A stretch of 64,000 bases of DNA from Halisarca cf. caerulea (taxonomy: Eukaryota; Porifera; Demospongiae; Chondrillida; Halisarcidae). The notes under the pieces are model-generated. The model was given only the letters and a program-made list of their open reading frames with translations, did not search any database and had not been told where the DNA came from. A program made the position numbers and the translations under genes. Location: assembly GCA_963170055.1 (NCBI GenBank), contig CAUJGJ010000143.1:26001-90000 (forward strand), given 5' to 3'. This document shows positions 1 through 14,968 of this stretch, in pieces (position 1 is the stretch's first letter; each line of letters starts with the position of its first letter).

Positions 1-3000
1 CTTAACTACTTTGGGCGTATTTCTGTAGTGTTGGGTATGCTGGTGCTAATACCAATATTTGGCACTAGCACCACGCACATTCCCAGTGGACACACATGAA
101 ATTTCCTAACTACTGTGGGCGTATTTGTGTAGTGTTGGATATGCTGGTGCTAATACCAATATTTGGCACTAGCACCACGCACATTCCCAGTGGACACACA
201 TGAAGTTTCTTAAATACAGTGGGCGTATATGTGTAATGTGGGATATGTTGGTGCTAATACCAATATTTGGCACTAGCACCACGCACATTCCCAGTGGACA
301 CACATGACCTTTCTGAAGTGCTGTGGGCGTATTTGTGTAGTGCTGGATATGCTGGTGCTTGTACCAATACTTGGCACTAGCACCACGCACATTCCCAGTG
401 GACACACATGAAGTTTCTTAACTACTGTGGGCGTATTTGTGTAATGTTGGATATGCTGGTGCTAATACCAATATTTGGCACTAGAACCACGCACATTCCC
501 AGTGGACACACATGACCTTTCTGAAGTGCTGTGGGCGTATTTGTGTAGTGTTGGACATGCTGGTGCTAATACCAATATTTGGCACTAGCACCACGCACAT
601 TCCCAGTGGACACACATGAAGTTTCTTAACTACTGTGGGCGTATTTGTGTAATGTTGGATATGCTGGTGCTAATACCAATATTTGGCACTAGAACCACGC
701 ACATTCCCAGTGGACACACATGACCTTTCTGAAGTGCTGTGGGCGTATTTGTGTAGTGTTGGATATGCTGGTGCTAATACCAATATTTGGCACTAGCACA
801 ACGCACATTCAAAGTGTACACACATTACCTTTCTGAAGTGCTGTGGGCGTATTTGTGTAGTGTTGGATATGCTGGTGCTAATACCAATATTTGGCACTAG
901 CACCACGCACATTCCCAGTGGACACACATTACCTTTCTGAAGTGCAGTGGGCGTATTTGTGTAGTGTTGGATATGCTGGTGCTAATACAATATTTGGCAC
1001 TAGCACCACGCACATTCCCAGTTGATACTCATGACTTTTCTGAAGTGCTGTGGGCGTATTTGTGTAGTGTTGGATATGCTGGTGCTAATACCAATATTTT
1101 GAACTAGCACCACGCACATTCCCAGTGAACACACATGGAGTTTCTTAACTACTGAGGGCGTATTTGTGTAGTGTTGGATATGCTGGTGCTAATACCAATA
1201 TTTGGCACTAGCACCACGCACATTCCCAGTGGACACACATGAAGTTTCTAAACTACTGTGGGCGTATTTGTGTAATGTGGGATATGCTGGTGCTAATACC
1301 AATATTTGGCACTAGCACCACGCACATTCCCAGTGGACACACATGAAGTTTCTTAACTACTTTGGGCGTATTTGTGTAGTGTTGGGTATGCTGGTGCTAA
1401 TACCAATATTTGGCACTAGCACCACGCACATTCCCAGTGGACACACATGAAATTTCTTAACTACTTTGGGCGTATTTGTGTAGTGTTGGATATGCTGGTG
1501 CTAATACCAATATTTGGCACTAGCACCACGCACATTCCCAGTGGACACACATGAAGTTTCTTAAATACAGTGGGCGTATATGTGTAATGTGGGATATGTT
1601 GGTGCTAATACCAATATTTGGCACTAGCACCACGCACATTCCCAGTGGACACACATGACCTTTCTGAAGTGCTGTGGGCGTATTTGTGTAGTGTTGGATA
1701 TGGTGGTGCTAATACCAATATTTAGCACTAGCACCACGCACATTCCCAGTGGACACACATTACTTTTCTGAAGTACTGTGGGCGTATTTGTGTAGTGTTG
1801 GATATGCTGGTGCTAATACCAATATTTGGCACTATCACCACGCACATTCTCAGTGGAAACTCATGACCTTTCGGAAGTGCTGTGGGCATATTTGTGTAGT
1901 GTTGGATATGCTGGTGCTAATACCAATATTTGGCACTAGCACCACGCACATTCCCAGTGAACACGCAGTGAGTTTCTTAACTACTGTGGGCGTATTTGTG
2001 TAGTGTTGGATATGCTGGTGCTAATACCAATATTTGGCACTAGCACCACGCACATTCCCAGTGGACACACATTAAATTTCTGAAGTGCTGTGGGCGTATT
2101 TGTGTAGTGTTGGATATGCTGGTGCTAATACCAATATTTTGAACTAGCACCACGCACATTCCCAGTGAACACACATGGAGTTTCTCAACTACTGAGGGCG
2201 TATTTGTGTAGTGTTGGATATGCTGGTGCTAATACCAATATTTGGCACTAGCACCACGCACATTCCCAGTGGACACACATGAAGTTTCTAAACTACTGTG
2301 GGCGTATTTGTGTAATGTGGGATATGCTGGTGCTAATACCAATATTTGGCACTAGCACCACGCACATTCCCAGTGGACACACATGAAGTTTCTTAACTAC
2401 TTTGGCGTATTTGTGTAGTGTTGGGTATGCTGGTGCTAATACCAATATTTGGCACTAGCACCACGCACATTCCCAGTGGACACACATGAAATTTCTTAAC
2501 TACTGTGGGCGTATTTGTGTAGTGTTGGATATGCTGGTGCTAATACCAATATTTGGCACTAGCACCACGCACATTCCCAGTGGACACACATGAAGTTTCT
2601 TAAATACAGTGGGCGTATATGTGTAATGTGGGATATGTTGGTGCTAATACCAATATTTGGCACTAGCACCACGCACATTCCCAGTGGACACACATGACCT
2701 TTCTGAAGTGCTGTGGGCGTATTTGTGTAGTGTTGGATATGGTGGTGCTAATACCAATATTTGGCACTAGCACCACGCACATTCCCAGTGGACACACATT
2801 ACTTTTCTGAAGTACTGTGGGCGTATTTGTGTAGTGTTGGATATGCTGGTGCTAATACCAATATTTGGCACTATCACCACGCACATTCTCAGTGGACACT
2901 CATGACCTTTCGGAAGTGCTGTGGGCATATTTGTGTAGTGTTGGATATGCTGGTGCTAATACCAATATTTGGCACTAGCACCACGCACATTCCCAGTGAA

Positions 3001-6000
3001 CACGCAGTGAGTTTCTTAACTACTGTGGGCGTATTTGTGTAGTGTTGGATATGCTGGTGCTAATACCAATATTTGGCACTAGCACCAAGCACATTCCCAG
3101 TGGACACACATTAAATTTCTGAAGTGCTGTGGGCGTATTTGTGTAGTGTTGGATATGCTGGTGCTAATACCATTATTTGGCACTAGCACCATGCACATTC
3201 CCAGTTACAGACATGAAGTTTCTGAAGTGCTGTGGGCGTATTTGTGTAGTGCTGGATATGCTGGTGCTAGTACCAATACTTGGCACTAGCACCACGCACA
3301 TTCCCAGTGGACACACATGAAGTTTCTTAACTACTGTGGGCGTATTTGTGTAATGTTGGATATGCTGGTGCTAATACCAATATTTGGCACTAGAACCACG
3401 CACATTCCAAGTGGACACACATGACCTTTCTGAAGTGCTGTGGGCGTATTTGTGTAAAGTTGGATATGCTGGTGCTAATACCAATATTTGGCACTAGCAC
3501 AACGCACATTCAAAGTGTACACACATTACCTTTCTGAAGTGCTGTGGGCGTATTTGTGTAGTGTTGGATATGCTGGTGCTAATACCAATATTTGGCACTA
3601 GCACCACGCACATTCCCAGTGGACACACATTACCTTTCTGAAGTGCAGTGGGCGTATTTGTGTAGTGTTGGATATGCTGGAGCTAATACCAATATTTGGC
3701 ACTAACACCACGCACATTCCCAGTTGATACTCATGACTTTTCTGAAGTGCTGTGGGCGTATTTGTGTAGTGTTGCATATGCTGGTGCTAATACCAATATT
3801 TTGAACTAGCACCACGCACATTCCCAGTGAACACACATGGAGTTTCTTAACTACTGAGGGCGTATTTGTGTAGTGTTGGATATGCTGGTGCTAATACCAA
3901 TATTTGGCACTAGCACCAAGCACATTCCCAGTGGACACACATGAAGTTTCTAAACTACTGTGGGCGTATTTGTGTAATGTGGGATATGCTGGTGCTAATA
4001 CCAATATTTGGCACTAGCACCACGCACATTCCCAGTGGACACACATGAAGTTTCTTAACTACTTTGGGCGTATTTCTGTAGTGTTGGGTATGCTGGTGCT
4101 AATACCAATATTTGGCACTAGCACCACGCACATTCCCAGTGGACACACATGAAATTTCTTAACTACTGTGGGCGTATTTGTGTAGTGTTGGATATGCTGG
4201 TGCTAATACCAATATTTGGCACTAGCACCACGCACATTCCCAGTGGACACACATGAAGTTTCTTAAATACAGTGGGCGTATATGTGTAATGTGGGATATG
4301 TTGGTGCTAATACCAATATTTGGCACTAGCACCACGCACATTCCCAGTGGACACACATGACCTTTCTGAAGTGCTGTGGGCGTATTTGTGTAGTGTTGGA
4401 TATGGTGGTGCTAATACCAATATTTGGCACTAGCACCACGCACATTCCCAGTGGACACACATTACTTTTCTGAAGTGCTGTGGGCGTATTTGTGTAGTGT
4501 TGGATATGCTGGTGCAAATACCAATATTTGGCACTATCACCACGCACATTCTCAGTGGACACTCATGACCTTTCGGAAGTGCTGTGGGCGTATTTGTGTA
4601 GTGTTGGATATGCTGGTGCTAATACCAATATTTGGCACTAGCACCACGCACATTCCCAGTGAACACGCAGTGAGTTTCTTAACTACTGTGGGCGTATTTG
4701 TGTAGTGTTGGATATGCTGGTGCTAATACCAATATTTGGCACTAGCACCAAGCACATTCCCAGTGGACACACATGAAGTTTCTAAACTACTGTGGGCGTA
4801 TTTGTGTAATGTGGGATATGCTGGTGCTAATACCAATATTTGGCACTAGCACCACGCACATTCCCAGTGGACACACATGAAGTTTCTTAACTACTTTGGG
4901 CGTATTTGTGTAGTGTTGGGTATGCTGGTGCTAACACCAATATTTGTCACTAGCACCATGTACATTCCCAGTGGACACACATGAAGTTTCTTAACTACTG
5001 TGGGCGTATTTGTGTAGTGTTGTATATGCTGGTGCTAATACCAATATTTGGCACTAGCACCACGCACATTCCCAGTGGACACACATGAAGTTTCTTAAAT
5101 ACAGTGGGCGTATGTGTGTAATGTGGGATATGCTGGTGCTAATACCAATATTTGGCACTAGCACCACGCACATTCCCAGTTGATACACATGACCTTTCTA
5201 AAGTGCTGTGGGCGTATTTGTGTAGTGTTGGATATGCTGGTGCTAATACCAATATTTGGCACTAGCACCAAGCACATTCCCAGTGGACACACATGAAGTT
5301 TCTAAACTACTGTGGGCGTATTTGTGTAATGTGGGATATGTTGGTGCTAATACCAATATTTGGCACTAGCACCACGCACATTCCCAGTGGACACACATGA
5401 AGTTACTTAACTACTTTGGGCGTATTTCTGTAGTGTTGGGTATGCTGGTGCTAATACCAATATTTGGCACTAGAACCACGCTCATTCCCAGTGGACACAC
5501 ATGAAATTTCTTAACTACTGTGGGCGTATTTGTGTAGTGTTGGATATGCTGGTGCTAATACCAATATTTGGCACTAGCACCAAGCACATTCCCAGTGGAC
5601 ACACATGAAGTTTCTTAACTACTTTGGGCGTATTTCTGTAGTGTTGGGTATGCTGGTGCTAACACCAATATTTGTCACTAGCACCATGTACATTCCCAGC
5701 GGACACACATGAAGTTTCTTAACTACTGTGGGCGTATTTGTGTAGTGTTGTATATGCTGGTGCTAATACCAATATTTGGCACTAGCACCACGCACATTCC
5801 CAGTGGACACACATGAAGTTTCTTAACTACTGTGGGCGTATGTGTGTAATGTGGGATATGCTGGTGCTAATACCAATATTTGGCACTAGCACCACGCACA
5901 TTCCCAGTGGATACACATGACCTTTCTAATGTGCTGCGGGCGTATTGGTGTAGTGTTGGATATACTGGTGCTAATACCAATATTAGGCACTAGAACCACG

Positions 6001-7280
6001 CACATTCCCAGTGGACAAACATGAAGTTTCTGAAGTGCTGTGGGCGTATTTTTGTAGTGTTGGATATGCTGGTGCTAATACCAATATTTGGCACTAGCAC
6101 CACGCACATTCCCAGTGGACACACATGACCTTTCTGAAGTGCTGTGGGCGTTATTGTGTAGTGTTGGAAATGCTGGTACTTACACCAATACTTGGCACTA
6201 GCACAACGCACATTCCCAGTGAACACACATGGAGTTTCTTAACGACTGTGGGCGTATTTGTGTAGTGTTGGATATGCTGGTGCTAATACCAATATTTGGC
6301 ACTAGCACCAAGCACATTCCCAGTGGACACTCATGACTTTTCTGAAGTGCTGTGGGTGTATTTGTGTAGTGTTGTATATGCTGGTGCTAATACCAATATT
6401 TGGCACTAGCACCACGCACATTCCCAGTGGACACACATGAAGTTTCTTAACTACTGTGGGCGTATGTGTGTAATGTGGGATATGCTGGTGCTAATACCAA
6501 TATTTGGCACTAGCACCACGCACATTCCCAGTGGATACACATGACCTTTCTAAAGTGCTGTGGGCGTATTGGTGTAGTGTTGGATATACTGGTGCTAATA
6601 CCAATATTAGGCACTAGAACCACGCACATTCCCAGTGGACAAACATGAAGTTTCTGAAGTGCTGTGGGCGTATTTTTGTAGTGTTGGATATGCTGGTGCT
6701 AATACCAATATTTGGCACTAGCACCACGCACATTCCCAGTGGACACACATGACCTTTCTGAAGTGCTGCGGGCGTTATTGTGTAGTGTTGGATATGCTGG
6801 TACTTACACCAATACTTGGCACTAGCACCACGCACATTCCCAGTGAACACACATGGAGTTTCTTAACGACTGTGGGCGTATTTGTGTAGTGTTGGATATG
6901 CTGGTGCTAATACCAATATTTGGCAGTAGCACCACGCACATTCCCAGTGGACACACATGACCTTTCTGAAGTACTGTTGGCGTATTTGTGTAGTGTGTGA
7001 TATGGTGGTGCTAATACCAATATTTGGCACTAGCACCACGCACATTCCATGTGGACACACATGAAGTTTCTTAACTACTGTGGGCGTATTTGTGTAGTGT
7101 TGGATATGCTGGTGCTAATAACAATATTTGGCACTAGCACCACTGCACATTCCGTGTGGACACACATGAAATTTCTTAACTACTGTGGGCGTATTTGTGT
7201 AGTGTTGGATATGCTGGTGCTAATACCAATACTTGGCACTAGCACCACGCACATTCCCAGAGGACACACATTAAATTTCT
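1..7280 (+). repeat. Long higher-order block, copy 1
   Basis: This A1 stretch recurs at about 14,969-21,830. Rare variants are shared in the same order: GCTTGTACC at 357 and 15,221; GGAAACTCATG at 1,855 and 16,512; the unit with CCATGTACATTCCC; and CTGCACATTCCGTG near 7,144. The offset is 14,968 bp at the left, then 14,864, 14,657 and 14,449, and finally 14,553. These steps are close to one or two monomers, which is what unequal exchange in register leaves. Confidence 0.85.
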
Positions 7281-9446
7281 GAAGTGCTGTGGGCGTATTT
7301 GTGTAGTGTTGGATATGCGGGTGCAAATACCAATATTTGGCACTAGCACCATGCACATTCCCAGTTACAGACATGAAGTTTCTGAAGTGCTGTGGGCGTA
7401 TTTGTGTAGTGCTGGATATGCTGGTGCTAGTACCAATACTTGGCACTATCACCACGCACATTCCCAGTGGACACACATGAAGTTTCTTAACTACTGTGGG
7501 CGTATTTGTGTAATGTTGGATATGCTGGTGCTAATACCAATATTTGGCACTAGAACCACGCACATTCCCAGTGGACACACATGACCTTTCTGAAGTGCTG
7601 TGGGCGTAATTCTGTAGTGTTGGATATGCTGGTGCTAATACCAATATTTGGCACTAGAACCACGCACATTCCCAGTGGACACACATGACCTTTCTGAAGT
7701 GCTGTGGGCGTAATTCTGTAGTGTTGGATATGCTGGTGCTAATACCAATATTTGGCACTAGCACAACGCACATTCAAAGTGTACACACATTACCTTTCTG
7801 AAGTGCTGTGGGCGTATTTGTGTAGTGTTGGATATGCTGGTGCTAATACCAATATTTGGCACTAGCACCACGCACATTCCCAGTGGACACACATTACCTT
7901 TCTGAAGTGCAGTGGGCGTATTTGTGTAGTGTTGGATATGCTGGTGCTAATACCAATATTTGGCACTAGCACCACGCACATTCCCAGTTGATACTCATGA
8001 CTTCTCTGAAGTGCTGTGGGCGTATTTGTGTAGTGTTGGATATGCTGGTGCTAATACCAATATTTTGAACTAGCACCACGCACATTCCCAGTGAACACAC
8101 ATGGAGTTTCTAAACTACTGTGGGCGTATTTGTGTAATGTGGGATATGCTGGTGCTAATACCAATATTTGGCACTAGCACCACGCACATTCCCAGTGGAC
8201 ACACATGAAGTTTCTTAACTACTTTGGGCGTATTTCTGTAGTGTTGGGTATGCTGGTGCTAATACCAATATTTGGCACTAGCACCACGCACATTCCCAGT
8301 GGACACACATGAAATTTCCTAACTACTGTGGGCGTATTTGTGTAGTGTTGGATATGCTGGTGCTAAAACCAATATTTGGCACTAGCACCACGCACATTCC
8401 CAGTGGACACACATGAAGTTTCTTAAATACAGTGGGCGTATATGTGTAATGTGGGATATGTTGGTGCTAATACCAATATTTGGCACTAGCACCACGCACA
8501 TTCCCAGTGGACACACATGACCTTTCTGAAGTGCTGTGGGCGTATTTGTGTAGTGTTGGATATGGTGGTGCTAATACCAATATTTGGCACTAGCACCACG
8601 CACATTCCCAGTGGACACACATTACTTTTCTGAAGTACTGTGGGCGTATTTGTGTAGTGTTGGATATGCTGGTGCTAATACCAATATTTGGCACTATCAC
8701 CACGCACATTCTCAGTGGACACTCATGACCTTTCGGAAGTGCTGTGGGCATATTTGTGTAGTGTTGGATATGCCGGTGCTAATACCAATATTTGGCACTA
8801 GCACCACGCACATTCCCAGTGAACACGCAGTGAGTTTCTTAACTACTGTGGGCGTATTTGTGTAGTGTTGGATATGCTGGTGCTAATACCAATATTTGGC
8901 ACTAGCACCAAGCACATTCCCAGTGGACACACATTAAATTTCTGAAGTTCTGTGGGCGTATTTGTGTAGTGTTGGATATGCTGGTGCTAATACCATTATT
9001 TGGCACTAGCACCATGCACATTCCCAGGTACAGACATGAAGTTTCTGAAGTGCTGTGGGCGTATTTGTGTAGTGCTGGATATGCTGGTGCTAGTACCAAT
9101 ACTTGGCACTAGCACCACGCACATTCCCAGTGGACACACATGAAGTTTCTTAACTACTGTGGGCGTATTTGTGTAATGTTGGATATGCTGGTGCTAATAC
9201 CAATATTTGGCACTAGAACCACGCACATTCCCAGTGGACACACATGACCTTTCTGAAGTGCTGTGGGCGTATTTGTGTAGTGTTGGATATGCTGGTGCTA
9301 ATACCAATATTTGGCACTAGCACCACGCACATTCCCAGTGGACACACATGAAGTTTCTTAAGTACTGTGGGCGTATTTGTGTAATATTGGATAAGCTGGT
9401 GCTAATACAAATATTTGGCACTAGCACCACGCACATTCCCAGTGGA
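7240..9446 (+). repeat. 2,702-bp-offset block, copy 1
   Basis: Matches about 9,942-12,148 at an offset of 2,702 bp. The offset was checked at 7,311 and 10,013, at 8,584 and 11,286, and at 9,350 and 12,052. Internally this copy has one extra monomer (GTAATTCTG units near 7,606 and 7,710). It also has one fused monomer near 8,103 (GAGTTTCTAAAC), so the total offset is unchanged. Confidence 0.8.
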
Positions 9447-9941
9447 CACACATGACCTTTCTGAAGTGCTGTGGGCGTATTTGTGTAGTGTTGGATATGC
9501 TGGTGCTAATAGCAATATTTGGCACTAGCACCACGCACATTCAAAGTGGACACACATTACCTTTCTGAAGTGCTGTGGGCGTATTTGTGTAGTGTTGGAT
9601 ATGCTGGTGCTAATACCAATATTTGGCACTAGCACCACGCACATTCCCAGTGGACACACATTACCTTTCTGAAGTGCTGTGGGCGTATTTGTGTAGTGTT
9701 GGATATGCTGGTGCTAATACCAATATTTGGCACTAGCACCACGCACATTCCCAGTGGACACACATGACTTTTCTGAAGTGCTGTGGGCGTATTTGTGTAG
9801 TGTTGGATATGCTGGTGCTAATACCAATATTTTGAACTAGCACCACGCATATTCCCAGTGAACACACATGGAGTTTCTTAACTACTGAGGGCGTATTTGT
9901 GTAGTGTTGGATATGCTGGTGCTAATACCAATACTTGGCAC

Positions 9942-12148
9942 TAGCACCACGCACATTCCCAGAGGACACACATTAAATTTCTGAAGTGCTGTGGGCGTAT
10001 TTGTGTAGTGTTGGATATGCCGGTGCTAATACCAATATTTGGCACTAGCACCATGCACATTCCCAGTTACAGACATGAAGTTTCTGAAGTGCTGTGGGCG
10101 TATTTGTGTAGTGCTGGATATGCTGGTGCTAGTACCAATACTTGGCACTAGCACCACGCACATTCCCAGTGGACACACATGAAGTTTCTTAACTACTGTG
10201 GGCGTATTTGTGTAATGTTGGATATGCTGGTGCTAATACCAATATTTGGCACTAGAACCACGCACATTCCCAGTGGACACACATGACCTTTCTGAAGTGC
10301 TGTGGGCGTATTTGTGTAGTGTTGGATATGCTGGTGCTAATACCAATATTTGGCACTAGCACAACGCACATTCAAAGTGTACACACATTACCTTTCTGAA
10401 GTGCTGTGGGCGTATTTGTGTAGTGTTGGATATGCTGGTGCTAATACCAATATTTGGCACTAGCACCACGCACATTCCCAGTGGACACACATTACCTTTC
10501 TGAAGTGCAGTGGGCGTATTTGTGTAGTGTTGGATATGCTGGTGCTAATACCAATATTTGGCACTAGCACCACGCACATTCCCAGTTGATACTCATGACT
10601 TTTCTGAAGTGCTGTGGGCGTATTTGTGTAGTGTTGGATATGCTGGTGCTAATACCAATATTTTGAACTAGCACCACGCACATTCCCAGTGAACACACAT
10701 GGAGTTTCTTAACTACTGAGGGCGTTTTTGTGTAGTGTTGGATATGCTGGTGCTAATACCAATATTTGGCACTAGCACCAAGCACATTCCCAGTGGACAC
10801 ACATGAAGTTTCTAAACTACTGTGGGCGTATTTGTGTAATGTGGGATATGCTGGTGCTAATACCAATATTTGGCACTAGCACCACGCACATTCCCAGTGG
10901 ACACACATGAAGTTTCTTAACTACTTTGGGCGTATTTCTGTAGTGTTGGGTATGCTGGTGCTAATACCAATATTTGGCACTAGCACCACGCACATTCCCA
11001 GTGGACACACATGAAATTTCCTAACTACTGTGGGCGTATTTGTGTAGTGTTGGATATGGTGGTGCTAATACCAATATTTGGCACTAGCACCACGCACATT
11101 CCCAGTGGACATACATGAAGTTTCTTAAATACAGTGGGCGAATATGTGTAATGTGGGAAATGTTGGTGCTAATACCAATATTTGGCACTAGCACCACGCA
11201 CATTCCCAGTGGACACACATGACCTTTCTGAAGTGCTGTGGGCGTATTTGTGTAGTGTTGGATATGGTGGTGCTAATACCAATATTTGGCACTAGCACCA
11301 CGCACATTCCCAGTGGACACACATTACTTTTCTGAAGTACTGTGGGCGTATTTGTGTAGTGTTGGATATGCTGGTGCTAATACCAATATTTGGCACTATC
11401 ACCACGCACATTCTCAGTGGACACTCATGACCTTTCGGAAGTGCTGTGGGCATATTTGTGTAGTGTTGGATATGCCGGTGCTAATACCAATATTTGGCAC
11501 TAGCACCACGCACATTCCCAGTGAACACGCAGTGAGTTTCTTAACTACTGTGGGCGTATTTGTGTAGTGTTGGATATGCTGGTGCTAATACCAATATTTG
11601 GCACTAGCACCAAGCACATTCCCAGTGGACACACATTAAATTTCTGAAGTGCTGTGGGCGTATTTGTGTAGTGTTGGATATGCTGGTGCTAATACCATTA
11701 TTTGGCACTAGCACCATGCACATTCCCAGTTACAGACATGAAGTTTCTGAAGTGCTGTGGGCGTATTTGTGTAGTGCTGGATATGCTGGTGCTAGTACCA
11801 ATACTTGGCACTAGCACCACGCACATTCCCAGTGGACACACATGAAGTTTCTTAACTACTGTGGGCGTATTTGTGTAATGTTGGATATGCTGGTGCTAAT
11901 ACCAATATTTGGCACTAGAACCACGCACATTCCCAGTGGACACACATGACCTTTCTGAAGTGCTGTGGGCGTATTTGTGTAGTGTTGGATATGCTGGTGC
12001 TAATAACAATATTTGGCACTAGCACCACGCACATTCCCAGTGGACACACATGAAGTTTCTTAAGTACTGTGGGCGTATTTGTGTAATATTGGATAAGCTG
12101 GTGCTAATACAAATATTTGGCACTAGCACCACGCACATTCCCAGTGGA
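9942..12148 (+). repeat. 2,702-bp-offset block, copy 2
   Basis: Second copy of the preceding block. It carries the same order of monomer states, including the unit with AATATTGGATAAGCTGG near 12,085. It diverges after about 12,148. Confidence 0.8.
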
Positions 12149-12660
12149 CACACATAAAGTTTCTTAACTACTTTGGGCGTATTTGTGTGGTTTTGGGTAT
12201 GCTGGTGCTAATACCAATATTTGGCACTAGCACCATGCACATTCCCAGTGGACATACATGACCTATCTGAAGTGCTGTGGTCGTATTTGTGTAGTGTTGG
12301 ATATGCTGGTGCTAATACCAATATTTGGCAGTAGCACCACGCACATTCCCAGTGGACACACATGACCTTTCTGAAGTACTGTGGGCGTATATGTGTAGTG
12401 TGTGATATGGTGGTGCTAATACCAATATTTGGCACTAGCACCACGCACATTCCATGTGGACACACATGAAGTTTCTTAACTACTGTGGGCGTATTTGTGT
12501 AGTGTTGGATATGCTGGTGCTAATAACAATATTTGGCACTAGCACCACTGCACATTCCGTGTGGACACACATGAAGTTTCTTAACTACTGTGGGCGTATT
12601 TGTGTAATGTTGGATATGCTGGTGCTAATACCAATATTTGGCACTAGCACCACGCACATT

Positions 12661-13712
12661 CCCAGTGGACACACATTAAATTTCTGAAGTGCTGTGGGCG
12701 TATTTGTGTAGTGTTGGATATGCTGGTGCTAATACCAATATTTGGCACTAGCACCATGCACATTCCCAGTTACATACATGAAGTTTCTGAAGTGCTGTGG
12801 GCGTATTTGTGTAGTGTTGGATATGCTGGTGCTAGTACCAATACTTGGCACTAGCACCACGCACATTCCCAGTGGACACACATGAAGTTTCTTAACTACT
12901 GTGGGCGTATTTGTGTAATGTTGGATATGCTGGTGCTAATACCAATATTTGGCACTAGAACCACGCACATTCCCAGTGGACACACATGACCTTTCTGAAG
13001 TGCTGTGGGCGTATTTGTGTAGTGTTGGATATGCTGGTGCTAATAGCAATATTTGGCACTAGCACCACGCACATTCAAAGTGGACACACATTACCTTTCT
13101 GAAGTGCTGTGGGCGTATTTGTGTAGTGTTGGATATGCTGGTGCTAATACCAATATTTGGCACTAGCACCACGCACATTCCCAGTGGACACACATTAAAT
13201 TTCTGAAGTGCTGTGGGCGTATTTGTGTAGTGTTGGATATGCTGGTGCTAATACCAATATTTGGCACTAGCACCATGCACATTCCCAGTTACATACATGA
13301 AGTTTCTGAAGTGCTGTGGGCGTATTTGTGTAGTGTTGGATATGCTGGTGCTAGTACCAATACTTGGCACTAGCACCACGCACATTCCCAGTGGCCACAC
13401 ATGAAGTTTCTTAACTACTGTGGGCGTATTTGTGTAATGTTGGATATGCTGGTGCTAATACCAATATTTGGCACTAGAACCACGCACATTCCCAGTGGAC
13501 ACACATGACCTTTCTGAAGTGCTGTGGGCGTATTTGTGTAGTGTTGGATATGCTGGTGCTAATACCAATATTTGGCACTAGCACCACGCACATTCAAAGT
13601 GGACACACATTACCTTTCTGAAGTGCTGTGGGCGTATTTGTGTAGTGTTGGATATGCTGGTGCTAATACCAATATTTGGCACTAGCACCACGCACATTCC
13701 CAGTGGACACAC
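12661..13712 (+). repeat. Five-monomer (519-bp) tandem duplication
   Basis: The run TAAATTTCTG, GTTACATACATG, CTAGTACC, AGAACCACG, CATTCAAAGTGG starting at 12,661 is repeated from 13,180 at an offset of 519 bp. That is five monomers less one base, because one unit is 103 bp. The copies differ at a few bases, for example GTGGACACAC against GTGGCCACAC and TAATAGC against TAATACC. Confidence 0.85.
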
Positions 13713-14968
13713 ATTACCTTTCTGAAGTGCTGTGGGCGTATTTGTGTAGTGTTGGATATGCTGGTGCTAATACCAATATTTGGCACTAGCACCACGCACA
13801 TTCCCAGTGGACACACATGACTTTTCTGAAGTGCTGTGGGCGTATTTGTGTAGTGTTGGATATGCTGGTGCTAATACCAATATTTTGAACTAGCACCACG
13901 CATATTCCCAGTGAACACACATGGAGTTTCTTAACTACTGAGGGCGTATTTGTGTAGTGTTGGATATGCTGGTGCTAATACCAATACTTGGCACTAGCAC
14001 CACGCACATTCCCAGAGGACACACATTAAATTTCTGAAGTGCTGTGGGCGTATTTGTGTAGTGTTGGATATGCCGGTGCTAATACCAATATTTGGCACTA
14101 GCACCATGCACATTCCCAGTTACAGACATGAAGTTTCTGAAGTGCTGTGGGCGTATTTGTGTAGTGCTGGATATGCTGGTGCTAGTACCAATACTTGGCA
14201 CTAGCACCACGCACATTCCCAGTGGACACACATGAAGTTTCTTAACTACTGTGGGCGTATTTGTGTAATGTTGGATATGCTGGTGCTAATACCAATATTT
14301 GGCACTAGAACCACGCACATTCCCAGTGGACACACATGACCTTTCTGAAGTGCTGTGGGCGTATTTGTGTAGTGTTGGATATGCTGGTGCTAATACCAAT
14401 ATTTGGCACTAGCACAACGCACATTCAAAGTGTACACACCATACCTTTCTGAAGTGCTGTGGGCGTATTTGTGTAGTGTTGGATATGCTGGTGCTAATAC
14501 CAATATTTGGCACTAGCACCACGCACATTCCCAGTGGACACACATTACCTTTCTGAAGTGCAGTGGGCGTATTTGTGTAGTGTTGGATATGCTGGTGCTA
14601 ATACCAATATTTGGCACTAGCACCACGCACATTCCCAGTTGATACTCATGACTTTTCTGAAGTGCTGTGGGCGTATTTGTGTAGTGTTGGATATGCTGGT
14701 GCTAATACCAATATTTTGAACTAGCACCACGCACATTCCCAGTGAACACACATAGAGTTTCTTAACTACTGAGGGCGTATTTGTGTAGTGTTGGATATGC
14801 TGGTGCTAATACCAATATTTGGCACTAGCACCAAGCACATTCCCAGTGGACACACATGAAGTTTCTAAACTACTGTGGGCGTATTTGTGTAATGTGGGAT
14901 ATGCTGGTGCTAATACCAATATTTGGCACTAGCACCACGCACATTCCCAGTGGACACACATGAAGTTT

